A DNA stretch of 40,318 bases from Gordonia rhizosphera NBRC 16068 (GCF_000298195.1 NZ_BAHC01000037.1:1-40318); one strand, 5' to 3'; positions 1 to 9,350 are shown, numbered from the stretch's first letter. The notes: generated by a model from the letters alone, not told the origin. Translations and numbers: made by a program.

Positions 1-1
1 C

Positions 2-421
2 GGCACCATCACCGTCGCCGAGGACGGCACCCCGTCGGTGCAGGCCGAGATCGACGTCACCTCGCTGACGACCGGCAACGATCAGCGTGACGCGCACGTC
101 CGCTCCGCCGACTTCTTCGAGGCCGAGACCTTCCCGAAGGCCACCTTCGTCTCCACCGGTGTCACACCGAAGGGTGACGACTACGTCCTCACCGGTGACT
201 TCACCCTGAAGGGTGTCACCAAGTCCGTCGAGCTCGCGCTTGAGTTCAACGGTGTGAGCGCGGGCATGGGCCAGGGTCCGGTCGCCGGCTTCGAGGCCAG
301 CACCGTGCTGAACCGCAAGGACTTCGGCATCGACTTCCAGATGCCGCTCGAGGGCGGCGGCGTCGTGATCGGCGACAAAGTCACCATCACCCTCGAGATC
401 GAGGCCGTCCAGCCGGCCTGA
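2..421 (+). CDS. YceI family protein, 3' part
   Basis: The reading frame is open from the first bases of the window, so the start lies upstream and only the last 139 residues are visible. They show the YceI pattern: alternating beta strands, a D-V-x-S-L-x-T-G-N-D-Q-R-D motif with H-V-R-S-A-D-F-F, an F-P-K-A-T-F strand, L-T-G-D-F-T-L-K-G-V-T-K and a late F-G-I-D-F strand. YceI proteins are lipocalin-like barrels that bind long isoprenoid or amide ligands, and many are periplasmic or stress-induced. The Mycobacteriales copies are commonly cytosolic and unstudied. A signal peptide cannot be judged because the N-terminus is missing. The gene is closed by a strong terminator 48 bases downstream, so it does not run into the cyclase gene. 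Confidence 0.9.
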   Translation, partial: GTITVAEDGTPSVQAEIDVTSLTTGNDQRDAHVRSADFFEAETFPKATFVSTGVTPKGDDYVLTGDFTLKGVTKSVELALEFNGVSAGMGQGPVAGFEASTVLNRKDFGIDFQMPLEGGGVVIGDKVTITLEIEAVQPA

Positions 422-468
422 TCGTCGCCCCCGGGGACCGGCTCGTTCCCTGGTCGACCCACCCGGAC

Positions 469-516
469 GGGAGTCGGCGCTGCGCACACCCCGGCGCAGC
501 GCCGACTCCCTTTTTC
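469..516 (+). terminator. Strong intrinsic terminator after the YceI gene
   Basis: A perfect 16-bp stem (469-484 GGGAGTCGGCGCTGCG paired with 495-510) closes a 10-base loop and is followed directly by TTTTTC. This is the clearest classical Rho-independent terminator in the window and separates the YceI gene from the cyclase gene. Confidence 0.95.
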
Positions 517-544
517 TTGGTGTCCGCGCTCACCGGCCCGTCGG

Positions 545-550
545 TACCCT
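545..550 (+). promoter_or_regulatory. -10 box TACCCT for the cyclase gene
   Basis: TACCCT fits the actinobacterial TAnnnT -10 pattern, lies just after the YceI terminator and would start RNA near 557. That leaves a 30-base leader carrying the GGAGAGGAGG ribosome site before the ATG at 589. Found by inspection only. Confidence 0.45.
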
Positions 551-588
551 GACAGCTGGGGGCAGGCCGAGGGGAGAGGAGGCGGTGC

Positions 589-2304
589 ATGGCACGACCG
601 CGTAGACGCGCCCACGCCGACGAGCGGGGCGGTATCCACCTGCCCTCCCTCGCCCGAGGACGATTTGCCGCACCGCAATGCCGTGACTGGACCGCGGTCA
701 CCACATCCGAACGCGCCCGGATGGCTCGGTGGGCCACGGTCGCCGCCGCCTTCGCGATCAGTGTCACGAACTGTTTCGTCGGCCTCGAGACCTTCCTGCT
801 CGTCCAGCTCGCGTTCAACGGCGGTCGGCTTGATTTCGCCTCCACCGTCGGTGCACCGAATTTCCCCGCGGTCGTATTCGCGATCCTCGTCGGCGTCGGG
901 GTGAACCTGCTCCTCGGGCTGGGGCTGCTCAAACCGCAGCTGCGCTGGTTTGTCGACGGCCGGCCCGCAAACCAGGCGCGTCGTCGCGCGGTCCAACGCA
1001 TTCCGATGATCCAGGTCCTCGCCACCTTCGGCGCCTGGTCGACGGCGGTGCTGTGTTACCTGCTGGCGGCCGACGACCTGACGACGCAGACGGTGTTCGG
1101 TGTCGCGGTGGCGTTCGGCCTGGCCGGAGTGTCGAGTTCATGCATCACCTATGTCTTCGCCGAACGCGCCGCCCGGCCCCTGGCGGTGGTCGCACTGCAC
1201 GACAATCCGACGCGCCACGTGATCCACGGTGTGCGGTCGCGGATGATCGCGGTCTGGGCGGTGAGTTCCGCGGTGCCGATGGTGGGTCTGTTGATCATCA
1301 ATGCCGGTCGGTGGGCCGACTGGTTGCCGCCGGTGCAGGGTCCGATCGACTGGACGACGGTCGTGCTCGCCATCGTCGGCCTGGTCGCAGGTGCCCGGGT
1401 GGTGGCGCTGGTCGGCACGTCCCTGGCCGACCCGCTCACCGATCTGCGACGCGCCGTCGAACAAGTCGACCGCGGGGACCTGTCGGCGCAGGTCGCGGTC
1501 TACGACTCTTCCGAACTCGGCGTGCTGCAACACGGCTTCAACGAGATGGTGACCGGACTCGACGAACGCGACCGGATGCGTGAACTCTTCGCCCGCCACG
1601 TCGGGGACACCGTCGCCGACCTCGCGCTCGAACGCGGCGCGGGCATGCACGGTACCAATGCGCTGGTCGGCGTGCTGTTCGTCGATATCGTCGGGTCGAC
1701 GACGGTTGCCGCCCAACAGGATCCCCAGGAGACCGTGGCGCTGCTCAACCGCTTCTTCACCATCGTCGCCGAGGTCGTCGACCAGCACTCCGGATTCGTC
1801 AACAAGTTCGAGGGCGATGCCGCACTCGCGGTGTTCGGTGTGCCCGTCGCCGTCACGAATCCGGCCGCCGCTGCGCTGGGAGCCGCGCGCGATCTCGCGC
1901 GGCGGCTCCGGGAGCTCCCGATCGGTTGGGGCATCGGGGTGTCCTACGGACTGTCGTTCGCGGGCAATGTCGGGGCCGAGCGTCGCTACGAGTACACGGT
2001 CATCGGCAATCCGGTCAACGAGTGCGCACGGCTCTCGGAGCTGGCGAAGGGGGCCGAGGTCCCGGTCCTGGCCGGGGAAGGGGCGGTCGCTGCCGCCGGC
2101 GACGACGAGCGACCCGAGTGGCGCGCGGTGGGTGCCCGCAGGCTGCGTGGGCGGTCCGAGGCGATCGAGGTCTACGTCCCGGCAGCGATGGTCCCCACGT
2201 CCGAAGCGACGGGTGTCGGCGGTGTGCTGTCGGGTCTGCTGCGGCCGCGCCGCAGCGTCGTCGGAGGTTTGATCCGGCTGCCGCTGACGCTGATCGGACG
2301 CTGA
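589..2304 (+). CDS. Membrane class III adenylate/guanylate cyclase with HAMP domain
   Basis: The product has 571 residues. After a basic N-terminus there are about six membrane segments (roughly 47-77, 90-114, 138-160, 166-188, 219-240, 257-280), then a HAMP linker starting near L-A-D-P-L-T-D-L and a class III cyclase domain from about 355. Metal-binding aspartates are D366 (F-V-D-I-V-G) and D410 (F-E-G-D), the base-selecting lysine is K406, and transition-state N477 and R481 are present. The second base-selecting position is N474 (I-G-N-P-V-N) where adenylate cyclases usually have Asp, so substrate preference is uncertain. The architecture matches the mycobacterial Rv1318c-Rv1320c/Rv3645 group. 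The start is set by GGAGAGGAGG a few bases upstream. It is monocistronic, between a terminator and its own spacer. Confidence 0.93.
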   Translation: MARPRRRAHADERGGIHLPSLARGRFAAPQCRDWTAVTTSERARMARWATVAAAFAISVTNCFVGLETFLLVQLAFNGGRLDFASTVGAPNFPAVVFAILVGVGVNLLLGLGLLKPQLRWFVDGRPANQARRRAVQRIPMIQVLATFGAWSTAVLCYLLAADDLTTQTVFGVAVAFGLAGVSSSCITYVFAERAARPLAVVALHDNPTRHVIHGVRSRMIAVWAVSSAVPMVGLLIINAGRWADWLPPVQGPIDWTTVVLAIVGLVAGARVVALVGTSLADPLTDLRRAVEQVDRGDLSAQVAVYDSSELGVLQHGFNEMVTGLDERDRMRELFARHVGDTVADLALERGAGMHGTNALVGVLFVDIVGSTTVAAQQDPQETVALLNRFFTIVAEVVDQHSGFVNKFEGDAALAVFGVPVAVTNPAAAALGAARDLARRLRELPIGWGIGVSYGLSFAGNVGAERRYEYTVIGNPVNECARLSELAKGAEVPVLAGEGAVAAAGDDERPEWRAVGARRLRGRSEAIEVYVPAAMVPTSEATGVGGVLSGLLRPRRSVVGGLIRLPLTLIGR

Positions 2305-2387
2305 CGACGCGGCCGAGCCGGCCCGTTGACGCTCCTTCCGAACGCCAATAGCGTGGACCACGACATTCGCGATGAGGGGAGCACGCC

Positions 2388-3263
2388 ATGGGGTGGTCGG
2401 TGTCGGACATACCGGATCAGACGGGGCGCACGGTGGTCGTGACGGGCGCCAACAGCGGCCTCGGTGCCGAGACGGCCAAGGCGCTCGCCGGGGCGGGCGC
2501 GCAGGTGATCCTGGCATGCCGCAACACCGAGAAGGCCGACCGGGTGGCGACCGAGATCGGCGCCGCAGCGACCGTCGCGCATCTCGACCTCGCGCACCTC
2601 GACTCGGTGCGGGCCTTCGCCGACGAGTTCACCGGCGCCGACGTGTTGATCAACAATGCCGGGGTGATGGCCATCCCGCTGCGGCGCACCGCCCAGGGCT
2701 TCGAGATGCAGATCGGCACCAACCATCTCGGGCACTTCGCGCTGACCGCGCTGGTGCTGCCGAAGATCACCGAACGGGTCGTCACACTCTCGTCGATGAT
2801 GCATCAGATCGGGCGGATCGACCTGGGCGACCTGAACTGGGAGAAACGGCGCTACAGCCGGTGGCGCGCCTATGGCGACTCCAAGATGGCGAACCTGATG
2901 TTCGGCAAGGAGCTGGCCGCCCGGCTCTCGGCCGCCGGGTCGTCGAAGGTCTCGCTGATCGCGCATCCCGGCTACGCCGCCACCGGGTTGCAGGGCCACT
3001 CGGAATCGTTCGAAGACGTGTTCATGAACCTGGTGAACAAGACACCGATCCCGCAGTCCGCCGCCGGCGGTGCTCTGCCCACGCTCTACGCGGCGACCTC
3101 TCCGGACATCACGACCGGCACCTTCTACGGGCCGACCGAGTTCTTCGGCTCCCGCGGCGCGCCGGGCCGCTCGGGCTACAGCAAACGCGCCGACGACCTC
3201 GCCCTCCGCGAGGGCCTGTGGACGGTGTCGGAGAAGCTCACGGGCATCACCTTCGATATCTGA
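2388..3263 (+). CDS. Short-chain dehydrogenase/reductase
   Basis: The product has 291 residues and a classical Rossmann fold. The nucleotide-binding T-G-A-N-S-G-L-G is at 19-26, N-N-A-G at 89-92, serine S135/S136 follows the fifth strand, and Y162-x3-K166 is the catalytic pair. Arginine in A-C-R-N after the second strand suggests NADP(H). It resembles the retinol-dehydrogenase/WW-domain oxidoreductase-like SDRs that are abundant in Mycobacteriales, where most are annotated only as oxidoreductases; the substrate cannot be read from sequence. The ATG at 2388 follows GAGGGGAG, and a TAGCGT box at 2349-2354 is a plausible -10. It converges on the minus-strand exported protein, with 42 bp between the stops. 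Confidence 0.92.
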   Translation: MGWSVSDIPDQTGRTVVVTGANSGLGAETAKALAGAGAQVILACRNTEKADRVATEIGAAATVAHLDLAHLDSVRAFADEFTGADVLINNAGVMAIPLRRTAQGFEMQIGTNHLGHFALTALVLPKITERVVTLSSMMHQIGRIDLGDLNWEKRRYSRWRAYGDSKMANLMFGKELAARLSAAGSSKVSLIAHPGYAATGLQGHSESFEDVFMNLVNKTPIPQSAAGGALPTLYAATSPDITTGTFYGPTEFFGSRGAPGRSGYSKRADDLALREGLWTVSEKLTGITFDI

Positions 3264-3305
3264 CGTCGGGTATCCGACACCGCCGACCGTGTGACCGCCG
3301 GTCGG

Positions 3306-3830
3306 CTACTGGACGGAGAACTGGATGGAGTTCGACGCTCCGGAGATCCCGTCGGTGACGCTGATGGTGTAGGCACCCGGCGTGCGCAGGGTGTACAGCT
3401 TGGCCGACGTGCAGTCCTCGGTCTTGGTCACCGCGGCCTTGGCCGGCACCTTCGGTCCGGTCAGCCGGATCGCCATCTGGCACTCGTTGCCGTCGATCAC
3501 GTTGCCGGCCGCGATGGTGGAGTTCCAGCGCACACCGAGCTGCGAGTTCTTCGGATAGACGCCGTCGCTGATCGGGGTGGCCTTGGGCGCGTACACCCAC
3601 ACGTTGATCGACTTCAGGCCGTTGGGGGCGTCGGGGCGACCGAGCGTGCCGTAATGTTCGGGCTCCTTGCTGGACGACCCGAGCGCGGAGCTGCCGGCGT
3701 CGAGGAGACCCGCGCTCCCGGAGCTCGAACCCCCGGAACTGCCGAACAGACTGTCGGCGGACGCGGGCGCTGCGACGACGGCGAGCGCCGCCGCGGCCAG
3801 GGCGGCCGCGGCTGTGGACTTACGAATCAT
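3306..3830 (-). CDS. Small exported protein of unknown function
   Basis: The product has 174 residues. A clear Sec signal peptide (M-I-R-K-S-T followed by an alanine-rich core and A-S-A-D) predicts cleavage near residue 25. A low-complexity Ser/Gly stretch (26-55) then leads into a compact domain of about 110 residues with two cysteines (E-C-Q and D-C-T) that could form a disulfide. It ends in beta-rich sequence (Y-T-I-S-V-T-D, S-I-Q-F-S-V). I do not recognise the family beyond an actinobacterial secreted protein with an immunoglobulin-like look. The ribosome site is AGAAGGAAG just before the ATG. The upstream minus-strand AlkB-like gene ends 98 bp away, so a separate promoter is possible. 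Confidence 0.85.
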   Translation of the reverse strand: MIRKSTAAAALAAAALAVVAAPASADSLFGSSGGSSSGSAGLLDAGSSALGSSSKEPEHYGTLGRPDAPNGLKSINVWVYAPKATPISDGVYPKNSQLGVRWNSTIAAGNVIDGNECQMAIRLTGPKVPAKAAVTKTEDCTSAKLYTLRTPGAYTISVTDGISGASNSIQFSVQ

Positions 3831-3928
3831 GACTTCCTTCTCAACTCATCCCCGGGGCTTTGGTAACGATTCGATTAAACCACGAGCTCAGGGGTGCGCT
3901 GTCCGGGTGCGGGGGCAGGCGGAGGTGA

Positions 3929-4555
3929 TCACCACACGCCGAGGGGCCGGAACTGGATACTGATGCGCGGGCCCACGGCACGCACCTTCGGCACGGAGTG
4001 TTCCCAGGTCCGCTGACAGCTGCCGCCCATCACGAGCAGGTCGCCCGGCCCCACGACGAACCGCAGCGAAGCCCCGCCACCCCGGGGTCGCAGCAGTAGC
4101 GGGCGGGGTGAGCCGAGGGAGACGATCGCGACCATCGTGTCGGCGGTGGCGCCCCGGCCGATGCGGTCACCGTGCCACGCGACGCTGTCGCCGCCGTCGC
4201 GGTACAGACACAATCCTGCCGTCGCGAAACCCTCGGGCAGTTCGTCGAGGTAGTGCTCGCTGAGCCGGTCCCGAGCGGCGACCAGCAGGGGATCGGGGAA
4301 CGTGTCGGTCTCGCGGTACGTCGCGACGAGACGCGGGACCTCGACGACGCGGTCGTACATCTGACGCTGCTCGGCGCGCCACGCGGACCGGTCGTGCAGC
4401 CGGTCGAACAGCCACTGCGACCCCGAGATCCAGCCGGGCCGCACATCGATCCATGCGCCGTCGGACAGTGGCCGACGAACCGTGTCGTCGAGGCCGCCGA
4501 TGCTCGTCACGGTGGCCGTCGAGTCGAACAGCGACCCCTGGATGCCGACCGTCAT
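3929..4555 (-). CDS. AlkB-like Fe(II)/2-oxoglutarate-dependent dioxygenase
   Basis: The product has 208 residues when started at the ATG whose first base is 4555. AlkB-type enzymes oxidatively demethylate alkylated bases in DNA or RNA. The iron ligands are visible as H128-G-D130 (A-W-H-G-D) and H186 (W-E-H-S-V-P). The 2-oxoglutarate-binding arginines are in R-I-S-I-Q-F-R at 197-203. The preceding L-Y-R-D-G-G-D-S-V-A-W matches the conserved AlkB loop, although the usual Asn before it is replaced. The frame stays open upstream to 4633, but the N-terminal M-T-V-G-I-Q-G-S-L-F looks like the normal beginning of the actinobacterial family. It is divergent from the MmpL gene. Confidence 0.9.
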   Translation of the reverse strand: MTVGIQGSLFDSTATVTSIGGLDDTVRRPLSDGAWIDVRPGWISGSQWLFDRLHDRSAWRAEQRQMYDRVVEVPRLVATYRETDTFPDPLLVAARDRLSEHYLDELPEGFATAGLCLYRDGGDSVAWHGDRIGRGATADTMVAIVSLGSPRPLLLRPRGGGASLRFVVGPGDLLVMGGSCQRTWEHSVPKVRAVGPRISIQFRPLGVW

Positions 4556-4670
4556 TCCCCGAGAGTACCAGCTCGTTCGAACAGGCATTCGATGACGTGT
4601 GCAGAAAGTCGATGCCTGCGAGAGATCGCTCACGGTTCACCTGCGGATTGTGGCCGCGTCGGCAATCTTC

Positions 4671-4685
4671 TGTTATCCAGTAACA
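4671..4685. promoter_or_regulatory. TetR-type operator, site 1
   Basis: TGTTATCCAGTAACA is a perfect 5-bp inverted repeat with a 5-base centre (TGTTA-N5-TAACA). It lies upstream of the MmpL gene, whose downstream partner is a TetR regulator. A second, imperfect copy is centred 17 bp away. Confidence 0.65.
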
Positions 4686-4687
4686 AG

Positions 4688-4702
4688 TGGTAGTCACTAA
4701 CA
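4688..4702. promoter_or_regulatory. TetR-type operator, site 2
   Basis: Read on the minus strand this is TGTTAGTGACTACCA, matching site 1 (TGTTA-N5-TAACA) with one mismatch in the second arm. Centre-to-centre spacing of 17 bp would suit two regulator dimers binding side by side over the mmpL promoter. Confidence 0.6.
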
Positions 4703-4745
4703 GTTTTGGTGGCTGATGTCGGCTCGAAGTTGTGGAGGGATGGCG

Positions 4746-6983
4746 ATGGCGTCGTTCTTGTATCGGGTCGGAAGGTTCTCCTTCCGACATAAGTGGTGGG
4801 TCATCGCGACCTGGCTCGTCGCGGTGGTCGCCGTGGCCGGGCTGGTGGGTGCGTTGAGCCCGAAGTTCGCGAAGGACTTCAGCCTGCCCGGCACGGATTC
4901 GGGAACCGCGACCGAACAGTTGCAAGAGCACTTCCCGGATGTGATGGCCCAGCAGGAGCAGGCCTCGACGAGTGTGCTGGTGTATGCCCAGGACGGGCTG
5001 GCCGCTCACTCGGAACAGATCGACGCACTCGTCGCCGATCTGCGTGAACTCCCGGACCTCACCGACGCCTCGACGGTCGCAAGCCCGCTCGCGGCGGCGC
5101 AGGCCCAACCCGCCGCCGCAGCGTCGGTCCTCGGTGACGAGGGGCGGGTCGGTCTGATCCAGATCCGGCAGAACATCGAGCGCATGGACCTCACCGTCGA
5201 GGACAAGGCGGAGCTTACGCAGATCCTCGCCGACCATCGCGGCGATGGCCTGCAGGTCGAGGCGACCGGCTCGCTGATGCAGGTGATGGAGGCCGGCGGT
5301 ACGGCGGAGCTGATCGGCTTCGCGGTCGCCTTCGTCGTCATGATCGTCGCCTTCGGCGCGCTCGTCGCGGCGTTCATCCCGCTGATCACCGGAATGGTCG
5401 GCGTCATGTTGACGATGCTGTTGGTGACGTTGTCGGCCGAGTTCCTCAGCATCAACCAGACCGCCACCGCCATCGTGACCATGCTCGGTATCGCGGTCTC
5501 CATCGACTACGCGCTGTTCATCGTGACCCGCTACCGGACGGAGACCCGCCGCGGCGGCAGTGCCGCCGACGCCGCCGGCCGCGCGGTCGGCACCGCCGGC
5601 ACCGCGGTCGTGTTCGCCGGCATCACCGTCATGATCGCGGTGATCGCGCTGACCGTCATCGGGATTCCGCTGATCACGCAGATGGGGCTCGGCGCGGCCG
5701 CGGCGGTGTTCGTCGCGGTGATCGCGGCCCTGACGCTCATCCCCGCGCTGCTCGGTGCGGTCGGGCGGTTCGCGTTCGCCCCGCGCATCCCGTGGATCAA
5801 GCACGCGGAGGAATCCGACACCGCCGACACCCTCGGCGTGAAGTTCGGGCGGACCGTCGTCAAGCGTCCGCTGCCGTATGTCGTCGCCGGGCTGGCGGTG
5901 CTGGTGTTGGCCGCCATCCCGATGTCCAACCTCGAGCTGGGGATGTCGATGACCAGCGACGACGAGGCGCCGGCGCAGTCGCTGCTGCAGCGCGGGTTCG
6001 GCGAGGGCATCAATGGTGCACTGCTCGTGGTGGCACACACCGACAGCGGTGACATCACCGCGGTCGCCGACCGGGCCGTCGAGCAGATCAAGACGCTTCC
6101 CGGTGTCGCGAACACCGACACGCTGACGTGGACGGGCAACGGCACACCCGAGCCCAACACCGGAGCCGATACCGCGCTGATCATGGTGACGCCCACCAGC
6201 GCGCCGTCGGCCGCGGCGACCCACGACCTGATGGAGCAGATCCGCGCGTTCGCACCCGCTGCGGAATCCGCCGGTGCGGAACTGCACGTTGGTGGGCAGA
6301 CCGCGATCATGTCGGATCTGTCCGCCAAGCTCGACCGGGCACTCATCCCGTATCTGGTGGTCGTGGTCGGCCTGGCGTTCTTGATCATGATCGCGGTGTT
6401 CCGGTCCATCTGGGTCCCGCTGATAGGCACCATCGGCTTCGTCTTCTCGGTGCTCGCGACCTTCGGCATGACCGTCGCGATCTTCCAGGAGGGCTCGCTG
6501 GGCCTGATCGACAACACCAAGCCGATCCTGTCGTTCCTGCCGATCTTCCTGATCGGTCTGGTGTTCGGCCTCGCGATGGACTACCAGGTGTTCCTGGTGA
6601 CCCGCATGCGCGAGGAGTACGTGCACGGGATGTCGGCCACCGATGCCATCATCGCCGGCTACCGGCACGGTGCGCGGGTCGTGACGTCCGCCGCGATCAT
6701 CATGATCAGCGTGTTCGCCGCGTTCATGCTCTCCCCGGACACCACGGCCAAGATGATCGGGTTCGCGCTCGCCGTCGCCGTCGCGTTCGACGCGTTCATC
6801 ATCCGGATGATGGTGGTGCCGGCGATCATCGCGATGCTGGGAGACCGCGCCTGGGGTCTGCCGAAGTGGTTGGATCGACTCGTGCTCAACGTCGACATCG
6901 AGGGTGCGGCGGTCCGCGACCGCGGCCTGCCCACCGACGACGACACGGCGCCCGACAAGGAACCGGTCGGCGCGACGAGCTGA
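4746..6983 (+). CDS. MmpL family (RND-type) lipid/drug transporter
   Basis: The product has 745 residues from the ATG at 4746, chosen because GGAGGG at 4734-4739 is six bases upstream; the ATG at 4740 is too close. It has two repeated halves, each with one membrane helix, a large extracytoplasmic domain and a bundle of helices, about 12 segments in all. The paired proton-relay motifs are D254-Y255 ([11 protein letters not shown]) and D612-Y613 ([11 protein letters not shown]), as in MmpL3. MmpL proteins export lipids, siderophores or drugs; the cargo here is not evident. It lacks the long C-terminal tail of MmpL3. The TetR gene follows after 16 bp, and a twin operator lies upstream, so self-contained regulation is likely. 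Confidence 0.93.
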   Translation: MASFLYRVGRFSFRHKWWVIATWLVAVVAVAGLVGALSPKFAKDFSLPGTDSGTATEQLQEHFPDVMAQQEQASTSVLVYAQDGLAAHSEQIDALVADLRELPDLTDASTVASPLAAAQAQPAAAASVLGDEGRVGLIQIRQNIERMDLTVEDKAELTQILADHRGDGLQVEATGSLMQVMEAGGTAELIGFAVAFVVMIVAFGALVAAFIPLITGMVGVMLTMLLVTLSAEFLSINQTATAIVTMLGIAVSIDYALFIVTRYRTETRRGGSAADAAGRAVGTAGTAVVFAGITVMIAVIALTVIGIPLITQMGLGAAAAVFVAVIAALTLIPALLGAVGRFAFAPRIPWIKHAEESDTADTLGVKFGRTVVKRPLPYVVAGLAVLVLAAIPMSNLELGMSMTSDDEAPAQSLLQRGFGEGINGALLVVAHTDSGDITAVADRAVEQIKTLPGVANTDTLTWTGNGTPEPNTGADTALIMVTPTSAPSAAATHDLMEQIRAFAPAAESAGAELHVGGQTAIMSDLSAKLDRALIPYLVVVVGLAFLIMIAVFRSIWVPLIGTIGFVFSVLATFGMTVAIFQEGSLGLIDNTKPILSFLPIFLIGLVFGLAMDYQVFLVTRMREEYVHGMSATDAIIAGYRHGARVVTSAAIIMISVFAAFMLSPDTTAKMIGFALAVAVAFDAFIIRMMVVPAIIAMLGDRAWGLPKWLDRLVLNVDIEGAAVRDRGLPTDDDTAPDKEPVGATS

Positions 6984-6999
6984 TTCGAGGAGGTCGAGC

Positions 7000-7635
7000 A
7001 TGGCCACACCGACGACGACCCCGGCCGCCGGGCCGGGGCGTCGGATCGGTTTGCGGGAGCGCAACAAGATGCGTACCCGCAAGGCGATCCGCGAGGCCGC
7101 GATGCGATTGTTCGCCGAGAACGGCTACAACCACACGACCGTGGAGCAGATCGCCCGGGCGGCCGAGGTCTCCCACACCACCTTCTTCCGATATTTCGCC
7201 TCCAAGGAACAGGTGGTGATCTCCGACGATCTCGAGGACGCGCGAGATGAGGTGGTCGCCGCGATCCCGCCCGGCCTCGGTCATTTCGACCTGCTGCGGC
7301 ACGTGATCACCGGCATGTTCAGGATCGGCAGCGCCGACGAGTGGGCGAGCAGCCCCGAGCGCATGCGGCTGATCCAGTCCGAACCGGTGCTCCGCACGGC
7401 GTACCAGATCGAGGCCGACGCCGCGATCTCGAAGGCCACGGACTTCTTCGCCGAGTACACCGGCACCGACCCCGGCGACTTCCGGTTGCGGGTGTTCATC
7501 GCCGCCGCCGGCGGGGTGATGTTCCATTTCGCGCAGACCGCGCACGACATGGAGGACCATGACGTGCCCGACGAGGATCTGCTCACCACCCTGCTCGACG
7601 CCGTCGATCTGCTGGAGCAGGGCCTGCCGCTGTAA
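7000..7635 (+). CDS. TetR family transcriptional regulator
   Basis: The product has 211 residues from the ATG at 7000, which follows GAGGAGG at 6987-6993. The in-frame extension back to 6904 would overlap the MmpL gene and is rejected. The N-terminal helix-turn-helix spans about residues 25-70 ([11 protein letters not shown], then T-T-V-E-Q-I-A and [13 protein letters not shown]). The C-terminal ligand domain is generic and resembles the mycofactocin/EthR-like TetR_C_17 group (inference). It is cotranscribed with the MmpL gene and probably represses it through the TGTTA-N5-TAACA sites, by analogy with other TetR-transporter pairs. Confidence 0.92.
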   Translation: MATPTTTPAAGPGRRIGLRERNKMRTRKAIREAAMRLFAENGYNHTTVEQIARAAEVSHTTFFRYFASKEQVVISDDLEDARDEVVAAIPPGLGHFDLLRHVITGMFRIGSADEWASSPERMRLIQSEPVLRTAYQIEADAAISKATDFFAEYTGTDPGDFRLRVFIAAAGGVMFHFAQTAHDMEDHDVPDEDLLTTLLDAVDLLEQGLPL

Positions 7636-7740
7636 CCCGTCCGCTCCTCCGGTTGAGTCGTGTGACTTACAGATGGTTCAATGTCCCGGGGTTGTCCGGG
7701 TCACAGCCCGGGCGAACGTGTCACGAGGGGGAGCGTGGGC

Positions 7741-9327
7741 ATGATGAAGCGTCGTGCATTCTTGACGGCGGCGGCAGGTGTCGCGGCGGCGGGGGTCGCC
7801 GCGACCGGGGCGTCGGGGCCGGCGAACGGCGCACCGGCCAAGCGCATTCGGCTGATCCGCGAGGACCATCGGGTCGTCGTGGTGGGCTCTGGTTTCGGCG
7901 GCGGGGTCACCGCGCTGCGGCTGGCTCAGGCGGGGGTGCCGGTGGTGGTGCTCGAACGGGGTCGGCGATGGCCGACCGGACCGAACGCCCGGACCTTCCC
8001 GAGCGCATCCGCGCCCGACAAACGCGTGTTGTGGTATCAATCCGCACCGACGTTGTTCGGGCGCCCGGTCAGCTTCGAGCCCTACGTCGGGCTTTTGGAT
8101 GCCGTCGCCGGGGACAACATGACCGCGATCTGCCCCGCGGGTGTGGGCGGGGGTTCGCTGGTCTACCAAGGGATGTCGCTGCAGCCGGCCGAGGATGTGT
8201 TCGCCTCGCATCTGCTTGAGCAGTTGGACTGGGCTCAGATGAACCGTATCCACTACCCGCGGGTCGCCCGGATGTTGCGGCTGCAGACCGCACCCGACCG
8301 GCTGATCGACTCGCCGAACTACCAGGCCGTGAGGACCTTTGCGGCGCACGTGCGTTCCGCGGGACTTCCGCTGTCGCGGATTCCTATGCCGATCGACTGG
8401 AACTACGCGCTGGCTGAGCTGTCTGGCCGGATGCGGCCGGCGTATACCAACGGCGACTGCGCCTTCGGGGTGAACAACGGCGGCAAGCACTCGGTGGACG
8501 TGACCTATCTGGCCGCCGCCGAGCGCACCGGCCTTGTCGACGTGCGGCCCCAACATCAGGTCACCGACGTCGCCCGTGCGCGCGACGGTCGCTGGACGGT
8601 ACACGTGGACCGGATCGATGCGTCGGGTGTGGTGCAAGAACATCTGGTTCTGACGGCGAAGACGCTGGTGATGGCCGCCGGCAGCGTGCACACCACCAGG
8701 ATGCTCGTGACTGCGGCGGCGCGCGATCGCATCCGGGATCTTCCCGACGGTCTCGGGCACGGGTGGGGCACCAATGCCGACCGGATCTACGTCTGGTCGG
8801 ACGTCACCGACCGGTTCGGCGCCGAACAGGGCGGGCCGGTGGTCTACGGAAGCCTCAACTGGTCGAATCCCGACCTCGCGCACACCGTCATCCAGGCATC
8901 CATGCCGGGATTCGGGACCGACGTGAACAGCACGATGATGGTCGGGTACGGCGTCAGCGACGCCCGCGGCCGGATCGCGTATGACGCCGTACGCGAGGAA
9001 GCCGTGTTGCGGTGGCCGCGCGAGGGCGATGCGCACATCCAGACGCGGGCGATCGGGCCGACGGTACGCGCGATCGCCGGGCCGACCGGTGCGCTGACAG
9101 ATACCAACCTCGGCTTTCCGTCGACCTGGCATCCGCTCGGCGGTGCGAACATGGGCGTGGTCTGCGACCTCGACGGCCGGGTCCGCGACCAGCGCGGCCT
9201 GTACGTCATCGACGGGGCACTGGTCCCGGGCACGGCGGCCGCCTGCAACCCGTCGATGACGATCGCGGCGGTCGCCGAACGCGCCCTCGACAACATCGTC
9301 ACCCGCGATGTCGGGACGGTGATCTGA
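7741..9327 (+). CDS. Cholesterol-oxidase-like GMC flavoenzyme, Tat-exported
   Basis: The product has 528 residues. It begins M-M-K-R-R-A-F-L-T with an alanine-rich core, a plausible twin-arginine signal. FAD binding is shown by G-S-G-F-G-G-G at 49-55 and E-R-G after the second strand. Blocks typical of actinobacterial cholesterol oxidases follow: G-V-G-G-G-S-L-V, N-G-D-C-A-F-G-V-N-N-G-G-K, then H464 in H-P-L-G-G and N503 in C-N-P-S-M-T-I. These match the His and Asn of the Streptomyces enzyme (H447, N485). The catalytic Glu of that enzyme (E361) has no clear match; I384/Q385 occupy the region. It oxidises a sterol or similar alcohol with oxygen, but cholesterol specificity is not proven. GAGGGGGAG precedes the ATG. 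Confidence 0.85.
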   Translation: MMKRRAFLTAAAGVAAAGVAATGASGPANGAPAKRIRLIREDHRVVVVGSGFGGGVTALRLAQAGVPVVVLERGRRWPTGPNARTFPSASAPDKRVLWYQSAPTLFGRPVSFEPYVGLLDAVAGDNMTAICPAGVGGGSLVYQGMSLQPAEDVFASHLLEQLDWAQMNRIHYPRVARMLRLQTAPDRLIDSPNYQAVRTFAAHVRSAGLPLSRIPMPIDWNYALAELSGRMRPAYTNGDCAFGVNNGGKHSVDVTYLAAAERTGLVDVRPQHQVTDVARARDGRWTVHVDRIDASGVVQEHLVLTAKTLVMAAGSVHTTRMLVTAAARDRIRDLPDGLGHGWGTNADRIYVWSDVTDRFGAEQGGPVVYGSLNWSNPDLAHTVIQASMPGFGTDVNSTMMVGYGVSDARGRIAYDAVREEAVLRWPREGDAHIQTRAIGPTVRAIAGPTGALTDTNLGFPSTWHPLGGANMGVVCDLDGRVRDQRGLYVIDGALVPGTAAACNPSMTIAAVAERALDNIVTRDVGTVI

Positions 9328-9344
9328 CCAGGCGTCGCCCCGGG

Positions 9345-9350
9345 TAGCGT
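9345..9350 (+). promoter_or_regulatory. -10 box TAGCGT, likely leaderless start
   Basis: TAGCGT lies seven bases before the ATG at 9358 and no Shine-Dalgarno sequence intervenes, so the luciferase-like gene is probably transcribed from its own start codon. Confidence 0.45.

Noticed and set aside
4167..7082. 971-codon open frame antisense to the MmpL gene
   Set aside because: It is a high-GC shadow frame: composition is dominated by Arg, Asp, His and Gly, no domain is visible, and the MmpL reading has clear motifs.
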